The position numbers were made by a program, and so were the translations under genes. Source: Sorex araneus (Eukaryota; Chordata; Mammalia; Eulipotyphla; Soricidae). From it: 64,000 nt of DNA. Each line of letters opens with the position of its first letter. The stretch's first letter is position 1. This document shows, piece by piece, positions 54,113 to 64,000 of the stretch. Location: positions 45,765,094 to 45,829,093 of the forward strand of contig NC_073307.1 of assembly GCF_027595985.1 (NCBI RefSeq), read 5' to 3'. The notes beneath the pieces are model-generated. The model did no database searches, was not told the origin of the DNA, and was given only the letters and a program-made list of their open reading frames with translations.

Positions 54113-55432
54113 AGAAATGTATCACTTTACTTGTATCACTTGTCATCCCGTTGATCTTCTATTTGCCTGAGCGAGCGCCAGTAATGTCTCCATTCGTCCC
54201 TGTCATGTGCTAGTGTAGCCCAATGGTATCTGCTCGCTCCAGGAACACAAAGAGCCTCAAACCGTTCATTCAGGGTTTTGACGAAGAAGTCTGACCATCT
54301 TGTAGGTGGGCAGCCATGCTGTCTTTTGACATCCCGTGGAATCCAGTCGGTAATAGCGCATTACATGTCCAGCCCTTCTGATTTTTCGACGCCTTGGCAA
54401 ATGAGACAGCGCCCCTGCTTCTTAATGGTTGACAGAGGTCGGAACTCTGGATTCCTTCTCTCAGTTGAGTGAAAAGTGATATTCCAAGCATAGCTCTTTC
54501 AATTCCTCATTGGAATACCCAAATTCTTGTCCTGTTTTTGTCGGGCCCAGGTCTCTGAAGGCCCTACAAAAAAGCGGCCTTCTTTGCCTCTCCATGCAGG
54601 GAGAATGGTGGAGTCGAAAAGATGTGCCTGGAGCCGGAGGTTCTTCTTCCTCTTAACTACTTCTTCGATGCTCTTGAAGGTGTTCTACACCGCTCTCTTC
54701 CTCCTGCGAAGTTCTGGCACCGAGTCGTTCCTCATGTTGAGTTCTTGACCCAGGTACACATAGCTGCTGCATTCAGAGATGTTTATTCTGTTGAGAGCAA
54801 ATGGAACATCAGGGACTAGTTTGTTTTTCATGAACACTGTCTTGGTGAGATTCAGCTGTTGTCCGACCTTTCCACACTTATTGTCGAAGCCAGCCAGCAT
54901 TTGTGACACTTGGCTAATGTTTAGTGTTATTAGAACAATGTCATCAGTGAAGCATTTCTTACCATTCCAGTCGCCACATAATGTTCTCGAGGATGGTCTT
55001 GAAGAGTTTCGGTGAAATGGTATCACCCTGCCAAACCCCTCTCTTGATGTTAATGATGTCCCTTTCTACTTCCTTGTAGAATTGTGAGATTCTGGTGGTG
55101 AATTTGTTTGAATGCCCTGTTTGACTAGGGCTTCAGTCTCAACAGAATCAAAGGCCTTCTTTAAATCGATGAACATTAGACAGAGCGGCATCTTGAACTC
55201 TCGAGAAACTTCAATGAGTTAGGTCACTGTGTGGATATGGTCTACCGTGCTGAGTCCTCTTTGGAACCCGGATTGCTCACATGGTTGTCCTTCATCTAGG
55301 GTCCTGCCTATTCTATTCAGGATGACTTGAGGGAACAAATTGTAGACGACCAACAAGAGGCAGATTGGGCGATAGTTGCCGATGTCGTGGATGTCTCCTT
55401 TCTTGTATAACAGAACGGTCCTGCTGGTTTTC

Positions 55433-55620
55433 TTTTCTTTTTTTTTTTTTTTTTTTGCTTTTTTGGTCTCACCCGGCGATGCACAGGGGTTACTCCTGGC
55501 TTTGCACTCAGGAGTTACTCCTGACGGTGCTCAGGGGACCATATGGGATGCTGGGGATCGAACCCGGATTGGCCGCGTGCAAGGCAAACGCCCTACCCGC
55601 TGTGCTATCGCTCCAGCCCC
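55433..55620 (-). mobile_element. Young SINE inside the RTE copy
   Basis: Reverse A-tail SINE (TCACCCGGCGATGCACAGGG to GTGCTATCGCTCCAGCCCC). CTGCTGGTTTTC is duplicated at 55421-55432 and 55621-55632 from RTE sequence, proving insertion after the RTE copy. Confidence 0.95.
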
Positions 55621-56517
55621 CTGCTGGTTTTCTGTTGGGACAGAACCTTGTATACGGGCAGGTAGCTTGGGAAGAGCCAAGCCAGTGTGTTGACGAGTAC
55701 TGGCAGCAGATTCTTCAGGTGTTCGGGTCTAACCTTGTCTGGACCAGGTGCTATATGCATCTTTACTGATGAAATGGTGTGTCAGATTTTGGAGGGGAGG
55801 AAGCTGGAAATGACATATCCATCCTGCGGAATTTGGTATGTGGGCAGGTGGAAGTGGCTATCAAAGAGATCTGAGTAGAAGTTGTGAATAATACTCTCTA
55901 TTGCCCTTCTGGAAGATGTAATAGATCCATCAGGATGTTGAAGGGCAGTCATCTTGGTCTTGTAGTTGGCAAAGGACAGGTGAGTGTTGCGAATACTTTT
56001 CCTGGCTTCTGCCGCGTCAGCCAACACTGATGTTCTTCTCTCTTTGATGTCTTCCTTTATCGCTTCTCTGCACAGCTCTGCAAGCTCGGACATTAGCTTG
56101 TGGTTGCCTGAGGCTCGTGCCAAACCACGTTGGTGAATGTGCTTGAGAGTTTCTGAAGACAGGCGTCTGTTTGTGGCTTTCCCACTCTCAGCATTCTTCG
56201 CAGTCATGGAGGTGCTGAACCAGTTGATCGTATTCCTTGTCGATGTTGTTAAGGACAGCTTCTTCCCAAGTTGCCACAATAGTGCCAAAGAGCTCCCAGT
56301 TGGTGGTCATCCTGGGAGTTCTCTTCTTAAACTTAAACTTTGCAGTCCTTTCTCCCCACTCTGTGAAATAGAATTTTGCACAAATGAGACAGTGGTCCAA
56401 TCCCATTTGGAATTTTGGGACAAAAGCAACATCAGTCAGGTGAAATCTTTGATTGAATATGATGTGGTCAGTTTTGCTGTGGAACTATCCATGGGAGACT
56501 CCCATGTCCATTGTTTA

Positions 56518-57345
56518 TTTATTTTTTTTAAAGAAATATTTTATTGAACCACCGTGAAAAAAAAGAAAAAAAATACAAAGCTTTCAGGTTTAAGTCACAG
56601 TCAAATACTGATTAAACCACCATCCCTTCACCAGTGCACCCTTCACCAGTGCACCCGTTCCACCACCAAGAACGCCAATACACCCCCCTCCCACCCCACC
56701 CCCCATCTAAGTAGCTAATGATATTCCCATTATTCTTTATATATATTGAGTACATTCCATATTTCCATACAGAACTCACTATTATTGATTGGAAATTTTC
56801 CCCAACAATCAGGCCTGCTGAATATGCATCATCTAATAATTTCTCTTCATTGCTGAGAGTGAAGACTTTTGTTTTGGGTTTCTAATATTTTAGCTCAGTT
56901 CACAGTCAAAATGGATGGCTGCAAGAATCCGCTCTGGTTCCAAAATGGGTTAGGAGACCTCAGGATCACAGTCAATAGGCGAGGAGGGTCTGTTTCTCGT
57001 GCTGCGGCTCCCGGTTCATCTCTGGGCGGAAGGCACGCGGGAACGCCCCCCCTCCCAGGCCCACCTACAGGCTACGTCACTAAAGAAAGTCCTACCTCCT
57101 GGTGGAGGGGTCCTAGAGGGTGGCTCTTACCACGTGGCTGCTACCGCTGCCGCCATTTTCGCTCAGAAAAATGGGGTGGAGAGGGAAAAAAATCCCTCCC
57201 TGGGCTGCACGAGGTTGTAGCTCAGTTCACAGTCAAAATGCAATGGCTGCAAGAATCCGCTCTGGTGCCAAAATGGGTTAGGAGACCTCAGGATCACAGT
57301 CAATAGGCGCGGAGGGTCTGTTTCTCGTGCCTCGGCTCCCGGTTC
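56518..57345 (-). mobile_element. L1-like short element with two ~328-bp units, inside the RTE copy
   Basis: Reverse orientation. L1-like 3' end at the left (TTTATTGAACCACCGTG, then CCCTTCACCAGTGCACC), GC-rich 5' part at the right. AGCTCAGTTCACAGTCAAAA occurs at 56892 and 57219, and CGGCTCCCGGTTC at about 57,005 and 57,333, a tandem unit of about 328 bp. CCCATGTCCATTGTTTA at 56501-56517 and 57346-57362 is a perfect 17-bp target duplication. Confidence 0.92.
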
Positions 57346-57599
57346 CCCATGTCCATTGTTTAGATTCGGCCTTCTGGAACTGTGAGTTACCATGGATGGT
57401 CTTGGTCAACATGATGAACTCAGACAGTCTCTTACCCTGTTCGTTCCATTCTAGCCCGTGGATCCCAATGTGGAGTTCTTCAGGAGACTTTCTCGGTCCT
57501 ATCTTGGCATTGAAATCACCGACAATGATCTTGTAGAAGATGTGGTCTTCTTTATAGAACTTTTCCATTTATACATTATAAAGAAATGTACAAATTTGT

Positions 57600-58960
57600 A
57601 TAAATATATGCCTTATCAAATTAGATTATGAAGAAAGAGAATATTTTGACAGATCATATGATAGACAGGGAAGTTATTTAGTAACCCAAATCATCCCACC
57701 AAGAAAAGGTTACTTTAAATAGCTTCAAATGAACTCAACCAGACTTTTAGGGGACATAAACAGTCATAAACAGTCTCAAAGATCTAAAGAATAGCTTACA
57801 ATAACACTTTCCAATGTTTTCAAGCAATTGAAGAGAAAATAACATTTTTAAACTCACTTCATAAAGAAGCATTATCTGATTACCAGAAAAAAGACATTAT
57901 AAGAAGAAAATCATAGTTTAATATTTGTGATGGAAATAGTCATAAAAATTCTCAACAAAAATGCTACCAACCAAGACCACCGAGATGTGATCCCGGGGGC
58001 CGCACGCATGTGCGGCCTCTCCGCAGCTGTACAAGCGTGAATCCAGACCCAGCAAAACCTCTTTCGGTGTGGGCAACTCCTCGCAGAATGTCTCCAGCCT
58101 GAGAACTAAGCCTCAGCCCCGTGCCCGCCCAGGAGAGGAAAGGTATTTCTCTCTCTCTCGCCTCTTTCTCTCCGGGGATGAAGGGCACGGTGGCCGCCAT
58201 ATTAAGACGACCACAGATTGGGTTTTCAAGCCTGCAATTATCTAATATCTGGAAGAAATCTCCCTGGACTTCTTGTTAAAGTACAGAAATTCAAAACCTT
58301 ATTTGTCATCACAGTAGGTCTGAATCTAGTGGAGTACTCCTAACAACAATAGTGAGGTTTGTGTTGAAATATTGAATGTAACCAAAGTGAACAGAATGTG
58401 AAGTGAAGCTTATCGGTTACAAGGTGGGGGGTGGGGGGGCGGGATGGGAGGTGTACTGTGTGTTTTTTTTTTTTGGTGGTGGTATATGGGCACTGGTGAA
58501 GGGATGGTTGTTTCAGCATTGTATAACTGAGACCTAAGCCCGAAAGCATTGTAATCTTCCACACGGTGATTTAATAAAATAAAATAAAATTTAAAAAATA
58601 AATAAATAAATAAATAAAAAAAATGCTACCAACCAAATTCAACAAATTTTTGAGACAAACTGAATTATTTAGTGAAATTAATATCACTAAGTCGGATTTA
58701 TTACTGGTTTATTACATAAGCAATAAGTATTACATAAGTCATGAAAGTATGACTTAACAAACATCAGTCAATGTGATAAATAACTACAACTACTTACCTA
58801 ATATTGTGAATGAGAGTACTGCTTCACTGCTCAGAACACTTAGAAACCAATGCTCCACACTTAGCATCAGCAAAAAAACAGGAATAATGAAAAGGGAAAG
58901 ATTCAGCTCTTTTTAACAAATAGAAAGAGAATTCCAGGTAAGTCCTAAGTACAACAGAAC
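57600..58960 (+). mobile_element. Ancient L1 ORF2 fragment, split by a younger element
   Basis: Decayed ORF2: AACACTTTCCAATGTTTTCA, AAAAAGACATTATAAGAAGA, AAAATTCTCAACAAAAATGC, then beyond the insertion CCAACCAAATTCAAC, GTCGGATTTATTACTGG and CATCAGTCAATGTGATAAAT. The pieces join at the target duplication of the element at 57975-58618. Confidence 0.7.
57975..58618 (+). mobile_element. L1-like short element, one 5' unit, complete with target duplication
   Basis: 644 bp: GC-rich start (GTGATCCCGGGGGCCGCACG), GAGAACTAAGCC, GGTGGCCGCCATATTAAGAC, TCTCCCTGGACTTCTTG, AACAATAGTGAGG, GGGCACTGGTGAAGGGATGG and an AAATA tail. The 18-bp repeat AAAAATGCTACCAACCAA at 57957-57974 and 58619-58636 defines both ends. 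No open frame of note: a non-autonomous element. Confidence 0.93.
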
Positions 58961-59127
58961 TTTGTTCCACCGAAGGATGACTTCTAGGCAACAAACTTCT
59001 TGATATTCACTGAACTGAGGAAGCTATTGGGGAAGTCAATCGCCTTTAAGAAATTAACGGGAAAAAATAGATAATGTATTCAAATCAAATTGAAGGAGCA
59101 AAAAACACAATAACAAGTAAAAGCAGT

Positions 59128-59368
59128 CATTGTCACTGTCATCCTGTTGCTCATCGATTTGTTCGAGTGGGCACCAGTAATGTCTCTCATTGTGAGACTT
59201 ATTTGTTTTTGGCATATCCAATACGCCACGGGTAGCTTGCCAGGCTCTACCGTGCAGGCGGGATACTCTCAGTAGCTTGCCAGGCTCTCCGAGAAGGGCA
59301 GAGGAATCGAACACGGGTCGGCCTCATGAAAGGCGAATGCCCCACCGCTGTGCTATCGCTCCAGCCCT
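59128..59368 (-). mobile_element. SINE, RTE-tail class, reverse, with target duplication
   Basis: CATTGTCACTGTCATCCTGT at the left, GTGCTATCGCTCCAGCCC at the right. GTAAAAGCAGT flanks it at 59117-59127 and 59369-59379. Confidence 0.92.
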
Positions 59369-59426
59369 GTAAAAGCAGTAGATTGGAAAAAAGAAAACAA
59401 CAAAAATGAATCCATGACCTTGAAGA

Positions 59427-59975
59427 CAATCACAATCACAATATCCTGTTAATCACTGATTTCTCGGGCAGGCTCAGTAACATCTCATTTCGTCCTTTCC
59501 CTGAGATCTTAGAAGTCTATTTTGACTTGGCCCTCCTAACGATGTTGCACTGGGGCCTCTTCAGGGTCAGGGGAATGAGATCCAGCTTGTTACTGGATTT
59601 TGCATATGAATACACCATGGGAAGTTTGCAAGGCTAGTCCCATGTGGGCAGGAAACTCTCAGAAGATTGGCAGTTTCTCTCAGAGGGAGAAGTAGGCTAA
59701 AGATGTGGCTGTGCGCTTCTGAGAGCTTGCTTTTAAGTCTCTCTCTGGATGTTGGCCGTTGATGGGATTACACACACCTGGGTTCCTCTGCTGGTACCTT
59801 CATGCATGAGGCCTGTCCGAACGTGTGGAGAGGGGCCTCCAGCATGGCTGTAGCCAGATTCCGGTGGTCTTCAGCCACCAGAAGCTCTGCTCGGGTTGGG
59901 GAGGGAAGCTGGAGCCCATCCCCTTCGAGGGGCCCCAGGGAAGACAGCCAGGCGTGCAGGCAAGAGACTCTTTAC
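59427..59975 (-). repeat. ~535-bp RTE-tailed repeat, copy 3
   Basis: CAATCACAATATCCTGTTAA tail complement, GCATATGAATACACCATGGG, GATGGGATTACACACACCTG, GGGGCCCCAGGGAAGACAGC. Same order as the copies at 40164 and 44842. Confidence 0.85.
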
Positions 59976-60164
59976 CTTGTAATTTAATATTTTCTGTACC
60001 TTATATCTATATATTTAAATTTTAATCTGGAAGCTAAATAAAAATCATTTCCTTTACTATTGTTTTATGTAACATTTTCCCTTACTTTCATTAAAATTCT
60101 ATTCGACTGTCTTTTTTTATTTTCTTCAGGCTTCTACCAAAAGTTTCCTCAGTCTTTAGCTTCT

Positions 60165-60325
60165 TTGGGCCTATGATACAGTGGGTAGGGCTGTTGCCTT
60201 GCACTTGGCGACCCCATATGTTGAAAATCCAGCACTCCTATATTTCCCCAGGCACTACCAGGAATAGTGCAGAGCCAGGAGAAACCCCTGAGCATTGCTT
60301 GGTGTAGTCCAAAAACAACAAAACA
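60165..60325 (+). mobile_element. Old SINE, A-tail class
   Basis: GGGCCTATGATACAGTGGGT, GTTGCCTTGCACTTGG, GCAGAGCCAGGAGAAACCCC, GAGCATTGCTTGGTGTAGTC and an A/CAA tail. Confidence 0.75.
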
Positions 60326-60329
60326 ACAG

Positions 60330-61005
60330 CAAATAAATTTTTTGCTTCTGCCTATGACTTAATCTGAAAGTGAGCATCCTAGGGTTAGATTATTGTTTAA
60401 TGGCCAAATATTACTGTAAATAGCAAGTTTCCTTCATCTATCAATACTTTATTACAAAGTGATTTTGAAATTAGGGCTACAAAATATCAACTGTTTTGTT
60501 GTATTCTTGGCTCTACAAGGATAGGAAACATGAAAGCATATGAATAGTTTGTCTCTGACCCACAATATGTAGTTTCGTTTCTAGGTTATTTAAATGGGTA
60601 TGACAAATGGAATGACTGTTTGACCAGATCCCAAAGCTAGTGTCCTTCTGAGGGTTTGAAGCTATGAGTTACTACTGCCACACTCTGGTAAATTCAGTCT
60701 CTGCACTATACCTAGCTCTTCTTTTGTCTGGAGAGAATCTTGGAAAGAGTTGAACTGAGAATATATATATACGTTTTAACATCATTGTTTTAAGATACAA
60801 AAAGAGAGTTGAATTTAGAAATGCATTTTGAAACTTATGAGTAGAAACTAAATAGAATATCAAGCATAGACAGAAATGTGAGGTTTAAAATGATATAAAG
60901 CTATTATCTTCTTGTCGACAGCCTGAAAAAAAAATAAAACCAAAAGCCTTCTTTAGTTACTAAAGTTGCAGAATATTTTCTATTTTAAAAGTTTATTTAG
61001 GTTTA
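60330..61005. other. Intergenic, unannotated
   Basis: AT-rich, no recognised element. Confidence 0.35.
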
Positions 61006-61024
61006 TTAAAGTTATACTACAGAT

Positions 61025-61914
61025 GTTTGTGCAGCCGCTCTGCTGCTGATCGACCACTATTCTGAGGCCAGCTAGACTACTTTTGGTCCCAGCAACTGCT
61101 TGCAGCCATGTCTCTAGACTGTGAACTAAGCCATAGCCTCACACCAGCCGAGGAGGGGAAAGATTCTTCTTTCTTGTTTTTTTTTCCCTTTCCGGGGAAA
61201 AGCAGCATGGCATCCGCCATATTATGGCATGGGAAGGAGAAAAAAAAAGTCAAGTTCAAGTCATGAACTTGAAACAGCGGGATGAGTGAGCAATCTTGGG
61301 CCGGGGGCAATACTAGCATGCGCTTCGCCGAGATTCGACCCGGGTGGCCACATGTTTGTGCGGCCGCTCTGCTGCTGATTGACCATGATCCGGAGGCCAG
61401 CTAGACTACTTTTGGTCCCAGCAACTGCTTGCAGCCATGTCTCTAGACTGTGAACTAAGCCATTGCCCCATGTTACCCCAGGAAGGGATTATGCAATTTC
61501 TAACATAAATCTCCCTGGACTTAATTACTAAAATACTAAAATACAGAAATCCTAAACCACACGGCCACGACTTCATATCTCTTCATTCTCAGCAATGAAA
61601 AACTAATTATCAAATCTTTCTTGTCAGTAGGGCTGTTTTTTTGTCTGGAGAGGGGGAAACTCCAATAACAGTGAGTTTTGTCTTGAAATATGGAATGTAA
61701 TCAAGGTAAGGAGAAAATTAAGTGAAATTTACCAGCTACGCAGGCGGGGGAGGTTGGGAGGTGGGAGGTATACTTGGGGTTTTGGTGGTGGAATATGGGC
61801 ACTGGTGAAGGGATGGGTGAAGGTGTTCGAGTATTGTATAACTGAGACATAAGCCTGAGAACTTTGTAACTTTCCACTTGGTGATTCAATAAAATAAATA
61901 AATTAAAAAAAAAT
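61025..61914 (+). mobile_element. L1-like short element with two tandem ~329-bp units, with target duplication
   Basis: 890 bp. GTTTGTGC-GCCGCTCTGCTG starts unit 1 at 61025 and unit 2 at 61354, and GCAGCCATGTCTCTAGACTG recurs in both. Then TCTCCCTGGACTTAATTAC, CATTCTCAGCAATGAAAAAC, GGGCACTGGTGAAGGGATGG and an AAATAAATTAAA tail. AAAGTTATACTACAGAT at 61008-61024 recurs at 61915-61931 with one mismatch. Unit 1 starts exactly at a unit boundary. Confidence 0.92.
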
Positions 61915-61931
61915 AAAGTTACACTACAGAT

Positions 61932-63283
61932 CTTATTTTGCCATATTACTTCAGGTAGTATTAATTCCATTAATTCTAGGCATTGGGGGCAGGAAATCAA
62001 GAAACAGAAGTCATAATAGGCTTAAAAGTTTTGATTAGAAAAGAATTTGACATAGCTATATATGTGAAATTAGTATAAATGAATAGTTTTTATGAATTTC
62101 TAAATTTTGATCATTTTAATTTCTAGAGAAGCTACATATTCCCTTGAAAGTTTTTTTAACCTTTAATATTCTTTAAGCCTCTAATCTTGAACACTAAAAG
62201 TAAACAGTAAAAGAAATGCAGCCCCAATGTTAACACATTTCCAAATATCAATCTCATATTAATCTTTTATGAAACAAGGACACGTAAAACCTTATCACAG
62301 AGTAGAACCAGAAATTACATAGATGGAAAAGAACTTTGTTTGTTTCAAGTAACACAATTGGAATTTATTGAAAATATGTATCCCACAAGGTCAGGCATTT
62401 ACATCAACCCTGGTTAGCAGAATCTATCAACTCTATCAATTCTATCAATCTATCTATTCTATCAATCCATGTAAGCATATATCAATGGTATTCATGATCA
62501 TCTCATTACTCTTTTTTTCTTGGTAGGAAACTTGAATTGTGACTATTCTCTTCTGTTTAAACTTCTTACATAAGTGTATACATGTACATTTTGCTGTATT
62601 CAATAACTGCATAATAGTACTGTTTGATCAGACCCCTTGAAGAATCCATATATATATATATATATACTCAAAGTGTAGGAAAAGGGAAATACAAATTATT
62701 ACCACAAGAACCACTACAAAATTCAAACTACATACTAATACACAGATTAATTTCTGGGAAGTTGATGTCTAATAAAGGAAATGATCTTTCTACCCCATGT
62801 GTAGTCATGTATTAAATCTCAGCAAAAATGAATGTGCCCTTTCACTTTAAAGGCAAGTTGGGAGAAAACAAATCACATGTATAATCCTTTTGGTATTTAT
62901 TCCTCTCCCTATACCCTTTATGCAACAATATGGCAAATTTTAGCCATCCTTTGGAGCTAGAAATGAAGGGAGACTGGTTATCCTCGTAATTACTAGGAGA
63001 AAAGCTGCTTAACAATCAAGGTGATCCGGACTTCTTACAAGTAAAAAACAGACTTCCTACTTTATATGTAGTTATACTCAGGGATAATTTATTATGATAC
63101 CTGAGATTATGCTACATAAAACAGTTCATAATATAAGGTATGATGCAAAGTATGCCATCCTAGAAGGTATGAAGATTAAGATTTGGGGTGGTATTACTTG
63201 ATAAACACATACTTTAGTTTCTTAATTGTTTAGGCAATATTGCATACTGAATTTTTACGATGTCAAATTCATGGACTTTTTGT
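61932..63283. other. 1.35 kb intergenic, unannotated
   Basis: AT-rich, with a TCTATCAA-type short tandem stretch at 62,415-62,470 and a (TA)n run at 62,648-62,665. No exon found. Confidence 0.4.
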
Positions 63284-63284
63284 T

Positions 63285-63455
63285 GGTGTTTAGAGATTTG
63301 GATGCCATTCCTGGTGGTGGTCAGGGATATTCCAGATCTACTGCTCAGAAGTGATTCCAAGTGATATTCAAAGGACCATTTGTGGCGCCAGAGATTTGAA
63401 CCAGTATTGCAGGATGCAAAGAAAGCACCCTAACCACTTAACCACTTCTCACCCT
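63285..63455 (-). mobile_element. Old SINE, reverse
   Basis: GATGCCATTCCTGGTGGTGG, CAGAGATTTGAACCAGTATT, CACCCTAACCACTTAACCAC. Diverged. Confidence 0.55.
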
Positions 63456-63534
63456 ACAAAATTCACATTTTAAAATGTTTTGGATAAAGTTTGTGACTTG
63501 AATTATTTTTATTAGCTTGTTTTAGTGAAATTTC

Positions 63535-63930
63535 AAAATTTTTTATTGAATCATCATGAGATACAGTTATAAAGCTTTTATAATTGAGTTTTAGTCATAT
63601 AGTGTTCAAACACATATCCCTCTATGGGTGTACATTTCTCACCCCAGTATCCCTTCTGCCACTCCCCCACTCCCCTGCCTCTATGGTAGACACTTTCCTT
63701 CCTATTCTCTCTCTACTTTGGGGCATTATGGTTTGCAATACAGATACTAAAAGGCCATTGTGTTTGGTCCTTTACCTACTTTCAGCACACATCTCTCATC
63801 CTGAGCTCTCCCTCCAACCATCATTGACTTAGTGGTCCCTTCTCTATCCCAACTGCCTTCCCCCCAGCACTTGAGGCAGGCTTCCAACTGTGGACCAATT
63901 CTCCTTGCCCTTGTCTCTACTGTCCTTGGG
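63535..63930 (-). mobile_element. L1 3' end, reverse
   Basis: TTTATTGAATCATCATGAGA, CCCTCTATGGGTGTACATTT, CTCTCTACTTTGGGGCATTA and GAGGCAGGCTTCCAACTGTG match the complement of the L1 3' UTR and the copy at 45395. Confidence 0.88.
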
Positions 63931-64000
63931 TGCGCCTGCCACAGAGGGGGGCGGGGAGGAGGTGAATAAAATGTTAGCATGAAAGTTTGTAAGTCTGTAA
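63931..64000 (+). mobile_element. L1 3' UTR, forward, running off the window
   Basis: CGCCTGCCACAGAGG and CATGAAAGTTTGTAAGTCTG match the forward L1 3' UTR (compare 20,549 and 53,010). It joins head-to-head with the reverse copy before it. Confidence 0.75.

Larger units (their letters stand above)
54122..57578 (-). mobile_element. RTE-clade LINE, longest copy, with two nested insertions
   Basis: Reverse orientation. From the right: endonuclease part (VGDFNAKIGPRKSPEEL, 57,278-57,568), a linker with KRTPRMTTNWELFG and HLSFANYKTKMTALQHPDGS (55,782-56,406), then reverse transcriptase and C-terminus to 54,130 (ending TTGTATCACTTGTCATCCCG). Interrupted by a SINE (55433-55620) and an L1-like element (56518-57345). 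Many stops and indels. AGAAATGTA at 54113-54121 and near 57,582 may be a target duplication. The only copy here that reaches the endonuclease domain. Confidence 0.88.

Noticed and set aside
56869-57306. 145-codon frame (GC-rich)
   Set aside because: It crosses the tandem units of the L1-like element; the repeated peptide is a by-product of the DNA repeat.
40000-64000. A third SPINK gene
   Set aside because: I looked on both strands for a Kazal core (C-G-x-D-G-x-T-Y-x-N-x-C) and for a paired signal exon and found none; a careful profile search would be needed to exclude a decayed copy.

Overview
This window is vertebrate nuclear DNA. It is AT-rich, genes are split into tiny exons by kilobase introns, and most of it is retrotransposon debris. 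A tRNA-derived SINE occurs about forty times (head 'GGGCTGGAGCGATAGCACAG', then a TTTGCCTTGCA block and a GGTTCGA box B). From memory this is the shrew SOR-type SINE, so I infer a shrew (Soricidae, probably Sorex). That is recognition, not a database result.

Only two host genes can be supported. Both are on the + strand and both encode secreted single-domain Kazal serine-protease inhibitors with the same four-exon layout: a signal-peptide exon, a 20-26 nt micro-exon, a Kazal exon and a short last exon. SPINK6 occupies 614-12,575 and encodes 79 residues. A second SPINK paralogue occupies 33,529-39,300 and encodes 85 residues; its signal exon had to be found by splice phase. Each has a TATA-like box 70-100 nt before the ATG, intact splice sites and an AATAAA. 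In mammals SPINK6 lies in the SPINK5/6/7/9/13/14 cluster (human 5q32), so the window is probably part of that cluster.

Layout: 1-600 upstream DNA; 0.6-12.6 kb SPINK6, with old and young SINEs in its introns; 12.6-33.5 kb a 21-kb intergenic region with three RTE-clade LINE copies, several L1 fragments and SINEs; 33.5-39.3 kb the second SPINK gene; 39.3-64 kb gene-free DNA with L1 ends, three copies of a ~535-bp repeat, a nested RTE/L1/SINE complex at 54.1-58.6 kb, a large GAAA/GGAA microsatellite at 46.5 kb, and L1-like short elements with tandem ~328-bp units.

The most interesting structure is in the mobile elements. One tRNA-type SINE head carries two different tails: an A-rich tail (L1 style), and a ~60-bp tail matching the 3' end of the RTE LINE copies in the same window. 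A separate ~535-bp repeat and a third hybrid family end in the same RTE-like tail. A second group of short elements joins a GC-rich 5' part, present as one or two ~328-bp tandem monomers, to an L1-like 3' end with an A-rich tail and target-site duplications, which resembles internally deleted L1s with a monomeric promoter. I found no complete RNA gene, CRISPR array or microbial-type operon.
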